From assembly GCA_028456385.1 (NCBI GenBank), contig JALNQF010000029.1, positions 186,001-250,000 of the forward strand: a DNA stretch of 64,000 bases, in the 5' to 3' direction. Within the stretch, counting starts at the first letter, position 1; each line of letters begins with the position of its first letter. A program made the translations under genes and the position numbers. Below the pieces are notes generated by a model, which was not told the DNA's origin, made no database searches, and worked only from the letters and a program-made list of their open reading frames with translations. The stretch comes from Ophiosphaerella korrae (Eukaryota; Ascomycota; Dothideomycetes; Pleosporales; Phaeosphaeriaceae). This document shows, piece after piece, positions 55,082 through 64,000 of this stretch.

Positions 55082-58000
55082 CTACGCCCCTATACTCTCT
55101 AACAAAACCACACTCCCCTTCATATCCCCGATCCCAACCGTGCTACTGCATACATCTGGTACCACCATAATCGTCTCCCCATAGCTCAGATAGTCCGTCT
55201 CGCACACCAACACCTCCTCCTTATCCTTATCCTTGTCCGCATCTTTCGGCTTCCCAGGGCGCACCCGAATCTCGACATTTGGCAACAACGCTACCCCAGT
55301 TTTGAGCGGCACGAGCAAGACGGACCATTCACGCACCTCGTTTTCCAGCGCGGAGAAGTGCGCGCGGCGCTGGCCGGCGATGAGCCAGGTGTCGGGGTTG
55401 GCTTCGAGGGTGTAGATAAAGTCGAGGGGGTCTGATGGGGAGGATATGTCTGCTGCGGCGAGGAAGGAGGATGGCTGGGCCCATTTGCGGGTGTGGGAGA
55501 TGCGGAGGGTTGCGGGGACGGCTTGGCCTGCGGTTGCGATTGCGGGTGTTGGTGAGATGGGGTCGAGAGAGGCGGTGTGGAGGATGTGGGTTTGGGGGAT
55601 GGAGACTGTGATGGTTATGTGGCGGTGTGGGTAGGGCGATGGAGGGGCGGTGGTAGCTTTAGCTAAACCCGGGAGGAGCATGATGGTTTTGTTTGACTAT
55701 GTCAAATGTTAGCTTTGTTTTGAGAGGAGTAGTCGCATTGGGATACTTGCTTCATGCCACTTCTGTAGCCATGCTTTCGTATCATTACGGATGACTTCTG
55801 GTACACCCTCGAGACACTCTGCCCACCCTGTCTCTTCGAAATTGCCCATATCAACCTTCTCCAGTAACGCAATTCTCTCATACTGGTGTGGGAGAATTCT
55901 ATGCTCTAGCACGTCGGTGAACGTATGAATTAGTAATCGACTTAACCGATGAACTGAGCTCTCCAGAACGTTCGATGTGAACATCCTACAAATTCGATCT
56001 CGCACATCTTCATTCAAGCATCGATATTGCACTGAAAGTGCCAGGCTGCCAGTTGTAGGGAGTTTGCTTTGTCTCCGTTGAACAGCATTAACGTCTTTTT
56101 TCAAGATCTTGTACGTGATAGCAACGGGTTGCTTTGGAAAGACGTAGACAGACTTCTTTGGCCTTCTTGGAGCTTGAACATCAAATTCATTAGAACTCTC
56201 GAGCTCCACATCGAATAGCTCTAATGGCACCTGATTTGCGGTCTTGATGTTGAATTTTGAGAGTAAAGCATGCTGTTTGAAGTGGTCGTGCACGTTTACA
56301 TCCAACGGCAGTTCAACCGGAATCGTAAAAGACGAGAAGTATTGACATTGGCCGTTATCCGTGAAGTAGTCGACTTCGATCTTGATGACGAGATCTTGAA
56401 GTATAGATTCCACATCGTACGGTATTTTTAATGTGATTGAAGATCGAGCGGCCATGTGCCCAATTGCAAGAAGCCCGGGTGTTGTCTTGTCCGCAATGGT
56501 GGCCTCACCAGACGAAACACTGGCATTAGCTGTCCGAAGTCTAAGCCCGGCAGAAGCAGACTTCAACCGAATCTCTGCGCGAGTTATCTTATTCCAACCA
56601 CTATTGCACTCAACTTCTACATGACGTGGTTTGTCAATGTGTATATAATGCGACAGGTAGACCCGAGCATCGAAAGACTCCGTACGAGGAAAGCACAGTA
56701 TACGCGCTTTCTTTGCAGCCTTGAGCGAGTGTGCAGAGACAGAAGTGATAATACCCAGTGGTGTTGTTGCCTCTCTCTTTGTGAAAGGCTCATGAACAAA
56801 AAGTATGCGTTTTGCTTCTAGAACAATCTTGTCAACCATGTACTCCCCGATTGTGTTAATCTGCTACAGATTAGTGTGTAATCAATGGCCATAAGGGTAA
56901 AGAATCTTACGTTACAACCCAGCCAAATTCGATTCAATCCCTTTCTCAGTTGGGTCGGCCCAGAGCTTTCGAGCCAAATATCTTTACTTTGTGAAGGATC
57001 TGCACTGACCAGACGCACTTTGACTACCTTAATTTCGGCATTGTCTCCAAGTATATGCCGGAATTGAAATCTCAGCTGGAAGCCATCTTTATCATCATGA
57101 TGGCGGACATATGACTCCACTGAGATATCGCCGAAATATTTGGGCATCTGAACCGTGACATCATAAGGTAGCTGTTGTGAAAAGTCAACAAGCTCATTGA
57201 ATACGCCAGCCGTGTCAACTTTGTCATCGTTCAACCAATCGAGAGGCATGTCAGAGATATCATTCGCATCTGCCCGCTTAGATGTGGTTGAGAATGACAT
57301 CCTACTTGCCGCTGACTTGGCTAATAGATCTAGCAAAGTTCTGACGTATTCGTCTTTGCGGTTGAGTTTTTTTAGGCACTGGGCGTGCATTTTTAGCATG
57401 GTTGTTTCTACCGTATTCCATCGACTTTCCGCGAAAAGTGAAGCCATGCGTCCGAAGTACATAGCCGCTGCTCTAAAATCACCGAGTTCGCTAGAAATGA
57501 ATTAGAGATGCACAATGGAGGGGTTCGATACTTTTCTTACAAGCGTAGAGCAGCCAAGTCTCCTAGCACACTCTCTGCTGACTTGTTTTGACCCGCTGCC
57601 ATGTAGTGCTTTACTATCAGGTCACTCAATTCCTTCACTAGCATTAGTCCTAACTCTTTATACATGAAGTTACCCTTACCTCGTATACTTGACGGAATTG
57701 CTCAATAGACGAGATTGCGTTGATGAGAGTATCCGCAGACACACCCGTCATGGAAGCCCCAGATTTTTTGGCCTCTGTTTCTACCGCATTTCCTTCTTCT
57801 GAGGCTATCTCCTCATCATTATCTAAGCTAACATCGCTGAGCTCTTGGGGATGATCTAATGATGGAAGTACGGCAGCCCAACCGATACTCCAACCCAAAG
57901 CTTTCCCAACCTGCTCGAGCAGCCGACGTTGAACAACAACTAGCTGTGCTCTTGTACCAGCTAGTTCTTGTACACCATTCTTAGCCTGGGGTAATGAGCT

Positions 58001-60030
58001 TTCCTGATTTGGAGCTGGACGATCATTGTACTGTCCATTCTCGAAAACCACCTGTCCAGTTGCTGTACCTTGGGCATATGCAGGCTCACCTGAAGACTGT
58101 CTATTACTCAACGATGACGAGCGGGATGGGTGAATCATAGTTTTTTGCTCTGCAACACGGAGTTTCTGTTCTTTGCTTTGTCCTCCAAATGATAGGTTCT
58201 TGCCGGAAGAGCTTGTGGAATTATCTTTCAGATAGCGCGTGAATGGTAGCGATGAAGTGGCTGTTTCTTGCAGAATCTGCTCGACGGCAGCAAATGCCCA
58301 TGATCGAACTAAATTATCTGTCAAAATATCTGGGAAAGTGGTACCATGCGCTTTTGCGCTGTAGCTGAGGTTAGTAAACTTTTATTGTATTTTGAGATTG
58401 GCTTACCCATTGATCAAATCATCTCGCAATAAGCGTGCGGCGAAAGTGATGAAGTTGAGTGCCCGAGTACACAGTTCTGATAGGGAAAAGAGATCTTCAG
58501 CACTACTACCTGGGTCTATAGTCCCCGTCCCCGTGTTTATATTATCATTAAATCGTTGTTGCACATTAGCATTAGGTCGTGGTTGCAACTTAGCTGCAAG
58601 ATCAGATCGTGCAGACTGGGAGTTGCCAAGCCTCAAAAGCAGCGACATCTGGCGTGCGAATATGTACAACCTGAAGTCGAAGATTGAGATGTCATTCGCA
58701 AGGATCAGACCACGGTAATCCTTTTTCTGTGCATTGATTGGTTGTTCGTCGTGGAGGTGAGCTTCAGAAATCTTTTGCTCGCTCTCAGTCCCTTGCGATT
58801 GTTGTGATATTTCGTTAGCCTTGGTGTAAAGGCCCTCAGAGTAACTCAAGATCACTCCACCTTGCGTCTCATCTCTAGCTTGGTCTTGTAGCACTGTATC
58901 CAAACCAACAGACAGTTCGTCGTAGCCAAGGAGTGCGTCTTCCACTAGTCCCACGCTCTCGAAACCCCGTGCAAGGCCTTCTTTTAGAATGAAGAAAGTG
59001 TTAAAGTTCCACCCGGGAAACGATCGCTGAGCGTCATTCTTTCGAATATCTTCTTCGTATTGGCTAACGCGCAGATCAAAAGAGAGCAATATCAATATTT
59101 TGAATTTGGATATCACGTCTGACCACGCTCGCTCCTGCTCTTGGGGGCTCTCAGCAACAGGTGGCGATGTTATAGGCGCAGGCGCAGGCAGCAGATGCGA
59201 CGGTACGCTTTCCTTCTGCAGTCGTATCTGAGCAACACGATCAGGGGCAGACTTAGAAGAGATATTAAAGTCTGCGCGCAGTTTCTCAAGGAGTGTAGTT
59301 GTACCACGAGCCCATCGTGAGGTAGCCCCACTCTTCTCCTTCTCGCCAGTCGTGCTGGTCGATGACCAACGAGGCTGGCTGGCTGCTGGTGTATCCGGCA
59401 CTACAACATGGACAATCATCCACTCATAAGCATCGTGGTTTTCTTGCGTACTTGATGAGCTACTTTGGGAGGGTGGTGTGTGCTCCTTCACCCATTCTCG
59501 AACCTGTTTGCGCGCAGTTGATTTATATGCATCAGAATCATCACACCTCAATAAATAAACTTTGAGGTACGGTGTCTGCCTCAACCCGGGAATTTGATGC
59601 CTTCTTTGTTTCTCCTTGACAGGTGGACGAAGGATTTCTTCTGTTGTTCTTGTAGGCGCCCCTGAGGCTCCTTTGGGAGGTGCCAGCCCCGCATTGTGTG
59701 TCTCTGGAAGCCGAGAGTCCTTACTAGGGATCAAATCAACATGAAGGGAGTCAATGGATCTTAGGGGCCTAGTTGGCGCCTTCCAATGAAGATTTCGGAG
59801 CGGAAGCCGAGAAACAAGACCCTCTTGTACCAAGGCAAACACTCCTGAGGGGTCGTGGTATTCGACTACAGTATGTGAGAATCCGTTTATTTGCCATGTT
59901 CAGTCAGGAGATCCTCACCCGTGACCTTGGAACTAGAAAGCCCATCCATCACCGTAGGCGCAGCTTGTTTATGCAAAGAAACATCATCTGTGGCACCCAA
60001 GGCTGGCGCACCATTTCCAACCACACTCAT
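55082..60030 (-). CDS. TRS130: TRAPP II complex subunit TRS130 / TRAPPC10
   Basis: Exons are 60030-59919, 59865-58407, 58364-57680, 57632-57541, 57490-56911, 56860-55751 and 55696-55082 (4,653 nt; 1,550 residues). All phases agree. Hallmarks include KVTVEYHDPSGVFALVQEGL and SRLPLRNLHWKAPTRPLRSI near the N-terminus, YLKVYLLRCDDSDAYKS, and in the middle KELSDL-type helices joined as VYE-ELSDLIVKHYMAAGQ. The C-terminal half is beta-sandwich-like with DIWLESSGPTQLRKGLNRIW. The last intron (55750-55697) starts GCAAGT, a GC-AG intron. Trs130 is specific to TRAPPII, the late-Golgi GEF complex acting on Ypt31/32 and perhaps Ypt1. The start at 60030 gives MSVVGNGAPALGATDD; an in-frame ATG at about 59949 is an alternative. 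Confidence 0.93.
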
Positions 60031-60671
60031 CAAACGCACGCACAGGTATCGAGGTGGAGAGTTGGGTAATGAGGTATATTGTGACGTTTGTTAGGCTTGC
60101 GGGTATTGATGCCGCCGAAGTGAGATGAACGTGGCGGCTTGCAAGGTTGCTGCTAGCGTAAAACAGCTCGCTTAGTCTTTTCAACCAGTTCACGTGTGCT
60201 GCCCTTCCTCACTTCACGTCGATCAGGGTGTTCTAGGCGCCAATCAATGAGCAAATTCTCCTTCATGACTGAACTAGCATGCATTTCCGCCTTATGCGTT
60301 GCCTTGCCTCGCCTAAACGCCACCAAGGCTGACAGACCAAATACGGGTTCGCTTTGATCGTATTTATCTTTCCATCGAAATCATGAGGGATTTATCGTGT
60401 GATGTCCTGATCCAATCTGCAAGAACAAAAAGTCTCAATCATTTCATTGCACTGTACACTGCCTCACTGTGAACATTTACCTGTGGAACGGCGTATCGCC
60501 CTAGGCCTAACGCCTCGTGTTTTCGCTTCTCATGTGAGCCTTGTGACGCCGGTCTTGAGACAGACTTATATATATATATTGTATAATTTCATGGTCAATC
60601 ATTCTACTTGACTGCAGGTTTCCTAAGCCACTAACTTGCTTCTATCCTTATCACAACCACATTACTGTAAG
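60031..60671. promoter_or_regulatory. Divergent promoter region TRS130 / RTA1-like gene
   Basis: The 641-bp interval must serve both genes. A TATATATATATAT run at 60567-60579 lies about 93 bp upstream of the RTA1-like ATG and is the best TATA candidate in the window. Confidence 0.6.
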
Positions 60672-61874
60672 ATGAGCATGGGCAAATATTCCCCTGGAAG
60701 CGTATGGTTCTACGCTCCCAACAAAGCTGCTCCTATCCTTTTCATTGTACTGTTCTTCATCTCTGGCCTTATTCATGCATGGCAGACAATGTAAGCCATT
60801 TCCAATGGTACCACCAGAACGTCCAGTAACCCTCAATCTAGCAAGCACAGATCATGGCGAACAACGGTTCTTCTTCCCTGGGCTGCTCTGCTGATGATTG
60901 CTGGCTTTGGAGTACGATTAGCGGGAGCATATCATACTGACAACTTGGCCTATGTTATTGCCTCAACCGTGTTGATCATGTCAGGCCCACCCGTTTACGC
61001 ACTCATCAACTACTGTAAGTACACCTGCAACAATGGCTATGAACTTTGCTAATCTCAATCATCACTCTTAGTCACCCTTGGCCGCATTCTCTACTACATA
61101 CCATACCTATCCCCACTTCACCCCGGCCGTGTAGCTACGACATTCGTCGGGCTAGATGGCGTATGCGAAATCCTCATCGGCAACGGCGCATGGCGCATGG
61201 CGAACAGCAGTCTTACCGACAAGCAACGCAAAGTTGGCTCCCGCATGGTTACCGCCTCCCTATGCCTGCAAGCCACGCTCTTCAGTGCTTTCGGATTGTT
61301 AGCATTCCAATTCCAGCGTCGAGCAAGCAAAGCCGGTGTTCTCACAGCAGACCTGAAAATCGTATTATACGTCATGTACGTAAGCGCAACAATCGTAACA
61401 ATTCGATGCATCTACCGCTTGGTGGAGTTTATAGAGGGCTGGGAGTCTCCGATTTATCAGAACGAAGTGTATTTTTGGATCTTCGAGGCAACCATCATGT
61501 TCGTCAATACCGCTCTACTGAATCTGTTTCATCCGGGTAAGCGGCTGCCGACGTCGAACTCCGTCTTCTTGTCGCGCGACGGCGTTACTGAGCGCCGTGG
61601 GCCTGGATGGGCAGATGATCGCCCCTGGCTTGTGACGGTATTTGATCCATTCGATATTTGGGGATTAATCAAAGGCAAGGACAAAGAGACACAATTCTGG
61701 GACATGACGGATGCAGAGCTGGAGATCGCAAGACGAAATAAGAAGAAGGATAAACGAGGTATAGTTGCAGGATTGTTTGACCCTCTACGTCTGTGGGGTG
61801 AGAAAGGGTATATTGGGAAACACTTTACAAAGAACAAGAGAGGTGTGACATCGAATAGGAGTGAACCAAATTAG
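60672..61874 (+). CDS. RTA1-like lipid-translocating exporter family protein
   Basis: Exons are 60672-60790, 60851-61014 and 61072-61874 (1,086 nt; 361 residues). Introns of 60 and 57 bp join in frame (WQTI-SWRTTVLL and LINY-FTLGRIL). The protein opens with YSPGSVWFYAPNKAAPILFI and has seven membrane segments. Family motifs are GFGVRLAGAYHTDNLAYVIA, LDGVCEILIGNGAWRMANSS, then TIRCIYRLVEFIEGW and YFWIFEATIMFVNTALLNLF with HPGK just beyond the last helix. The ~110-residue tail is basic and hydrophilic. RTA1/RSB1-type proteins confer resistance to 7-aminocholesterol or export sphingoid bases at the plasma membrane; the fungal family is large and substrates are mostly unknown. Confidence 0.93.
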
Positions 61875-62443
61875 GCGGTAGTTGCTGAGGAATGCAAAAA
61901 TGCTGCACCAGTTTAGGGAGCTGTTGCGTTGTTAGCCATTTCGAAGACGTCTAGCAATTGGTTCGTTTTTGGTCATTGCGAGTTCTTCCATGTTGAATTG
62001 TCGACGCCACATAATAGTACTTAGTATAATTCTACTTATCTATTCTCACTCAATATTGCAGTAGTGTTCCATGGACTTGCACCAATTCTTTAGTGCTAAA
62101 AATCGTAACTGATAAGTATTCACTGGAAGTCAAAATAGCATGACACAGGGAAACGACAGTCAGACATTAAGACCGTAGAACATGATCAAGAGCTAGTAAT
62201 GTAATTGTATTCTACACTCTTTTACTAAAATGCCTATGATGAAGCCCCGCTAAAGTCTAATGCAACCATGCTGGTGATGTTTGTACCCATGAAGTTATGA
62301 TCTTGCCAATAAATAATGAACGTCGAGTCCAGACCGTAGTCGAACTCCGTTTGGTAACGCCTGCAATGCAACCTGAAATGCAATTCTTTTACCGACCCAA
62401 TTTACGATGTGGTACGGTTGGAATGAAACTCGTAAGTAACTGG
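61875..62443. other. Convergent intergenic region
   Basis: The RTA1-like and aspartic protease genes end facing each other. The 569 bp are AT-rich and hold no gene I can support. Confidence 0.5.
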
Positions 62444-64000
62444 TTAGAAGCCGTTTAGACCTATCAACGCTCCTGCGCCAAGTGCTGCGGCGCCGCCCAA
62501 CCACGGGTTGGCAGTGGCAGCGGCCTTCCCTGCGTTTGTGGTGGAAAAGGGTGGGCCGGTGACCATTGGACCGTTAACACGTGGTCCACCGGTTCCGACC
62601 GCTGCAGTAGAGACTGCGTTGGGCACTCCGGTCGCGTTGGGTACGCCATCAGTACCCTGTTGAATTTCTTGTATATTTTCGGTGGTGGAATTGAAATTAG
62701 TCGGAGCGATCGAGATCTCGTTATTAGCGAGATCATAAACGACATATGCGGACCGAAGAAATGTATCGCCGAGGACGGCAACGCTTTTCCCAGCAGGGGA
62801 GATGCCAAATATACACACAGGTTGGCCGCGAGAGACTGTAGCGACGAGAACAAGTTCGTCCATAGGCACCGAGATGTGAACGCCTGAAAAGACAAAGTCG
62901 AGGGAACCTGGCTTGTTTGCAAGGCCACAGTCCACGACTGCGGCACCCGTAGAGGCGTCATATTGTGCGTTGAACTTTTGATATAGTGAACGTACAACGG
63001 TATCGGGAAGGTACATCAGTGACGAGCCAGAGTCGAGCAAAACAGGGACGTTTTGATTCGCGAATAGTGATGTATTCTGCCCGTTCTGACCCATTCCAGT
63101 CATGGCAATGATGAACTCAGCATAGACTCCCTTCTCCTGAATGATTGGCAGTGTTTTGAGTTCGCCGTGGAATTTGTCGGTGTCTACGCCTCCGAAGAGT
63201 ATGCTTCCGGTTGAGGAGCCCAAGTCGTTGAGCCACAGCGAGTATGCGTTCGTCTTGATTTTGCCATCATCTACTAGCTTTTGGGGCAGATTGGGATAGG
63301 ATGGTAAGTTTGCTCGTCCCACGGCGACTTCGTTGATGGCATAGCCAATGCCCAAGATGCCTTCTTCGGATGTCGAGACATATCCAATGCCAAACTGCAA
63401 GTCTTTGATCGTTTGGCCACCAAAATAGAAAGTGTCTTTAGCGTAGTCCCCCGATGCGCCAGAGCCATCCACATAACTAATGTTGAAGACGCTATTCACG
63501 TATTTGTAAGTCGATGAATCGTTTGCGTTGTAGGAGCCGGAGGGGCCACATGGGTTACCCCCTCTCCGGCACTGTTGTGAGCTCCTCGCGTTGACCCATA
63601 GGTCACTGCTGCCAGTGTCGATGTGCAGTCGGAAGTTTTGCTTAGGAGTGCCCAGGCTGGCGTTGGCGAAGTAGAGGGTTTCGAGGTTGTCGAGGGTCTG
63701 TTGTACAGTCCCTTGCCGCCTGCGGAGTCGGTCGTGTGCGATGGGATTTGAGACATGGCGGCGCTGAATATCGAGGCCAACTACTTGGGGGTTCTGGCAG
63801 ATAGGATTAGTAAAAGCCCAAAAAGCGCATGTGCATATTGCCTTATCTCCAGGAATGGAGATGGCGAGGCGCCGGCGGGAGGATTCGGTTCCGGTTCCAG
63901 ATTGTTCCTGGGAGGCCAAGGATTACGCTTACCTGGCGCGGTACCAGCTTAACCGCAGTTGTCGATGTCACCAAACAGGCTGTCAAGGAGAGGAGGGTCG
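62444..64000 (-). CDS. Secreted GPI-type aspartic protease (yapsin/candidapepsin-like), 5' end beyond window
   Basis: Exon 2 is 63793-62444. The visible part of exon 1 is 64000-63933 and continues past the right edge. The 139-bp intron ends CTAATCCTATCTGCCAG and joins LVPRQ to NPQVVGLDIQRR. Visible exon 1 is a signal-peptide end (TLLSLTACLVTSTTAVKLVP). A propeptide with basic RLRRRQGT follows, then the pepsin fold with both catalytic motifs, HIDTGSSDLW and VLLDSGSSLMYL, plus the flap YVDGSGASGDY. After the catalytic domain come a Thr/Gly/Pro-rich spacer and a hydrophobic C-terminus (WLGGAAALGAGALIGLNGF), typical of a GPI attachment signal. Yapsins cleave at basic residues and remodel cell-wall proteins. 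About 471 residues are visible. Confidence 0.93.

Noticed and set aside
1..64000. CRISPR arrays, insertion sequences, viral or transposon genes
   Set aside because: No direct-repeat/spacer arrays, terminal inverted repeats, transposase, reverse transcriptase or integrase motifs were found; the organism is eukaryotic.

Overview
This window is filamentous ascomycete nuclear DNA. The evidence is protein-coding genes interrupted by short GT-AG introns (mostly 42-85 bp with CTRAY-like branch points), a solitary dispersed 5S rRNA gene, and fungal families throughout (ING-type PHD protein, RTA1-like membrane protein, GPI-type aspartic protease, 7TM-RGS protein). Gene content and intron style point to Dothideomycetes, probably Pleosporales; that placement is an inference, not a search result. 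Exon boundaries below were worked out by hand from splice signals, phase and family conservation. Every multi-exon model closes in frame except the GCN5-like copy and one junction of the 7TM-RGS gene.

Layout. 0.2-1.5 kb: frameshifted GCN5-like acetyltransferase (-). 2.5 kb: 5S rRNA (-). 2.7-3.6 kb: WW-domain protein (-). 4.1-8.6 kb: EDE1-type endocytic scaffold (-). 9.2-10.1 kb: putative mitochondrial protein (-), divergent from an NAD-dependent epimerase (+, 10.5-11.5 kb). 11.5-13.1 kb holds no gene I can defend. 13.1-13.7 kb: a possible gene relic. 14.0-15.4 kb: protein of unknown function with Q/P-rich repeats (-). 16.2-18.8 kb: ING/PHD chromatin protein (-), divergent from a Gfd2-like DEDD exonuclease-fold protein (+). 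21.9-27.6 kb: a 14-exon, 1,558-residue protein combining a B-box-like zinc finger, P-loop GTPase-like domain, RING-like zinc finger, patatin phospholipase and disordered tail (+). 28.4-30.2 kb: borate/bicarbonate transporter (+). 31.2-32.2 kb: bHLH factor (-). 33.1-34.9 kb: MFS transporter (-). 36.5-38.5 kb: divergent CWC21 (-) and CDC123 (+). 39.0-40.1 kb: F-box-like protein (+). 40.2-42.7 kb: COG1 (-). 43.0-45.8 kb: bifunctional PABA synthase (-). 46.4-48.2 kb: second MFS transporter (-). 48.8-49.7 kb: YPT1 (-). 50.4-51.5 kb: mitochondrial GTP/GDP carrier (-). 53.1-55.0 kb: 7TM-RGS protein (+). 55.1-60.0 kb: TRS130/TRAPPC10 (-), divergent from an RTA1-like protein (+, 60.7-61.9 kb). 62.4 kb to the right edge: GPI-type aspartic protease (-), cut by the window end.

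How the genes fit together. Most are housekeeping. Three act in one Golgi pathway (YPT1, the TRAPPII subunit TRS130 and the tether subunit COG1), although they are not organised as a cluster. The stand-out locus is the B-box/P-loop/RING/patatin protein at 21.9-27.6 kb. Its layout of zinc fingers, nucleotide switch and lipase effector is that expected of an intracellular sensor or incompatibility/defence protein. That role is inferred from architecture only.
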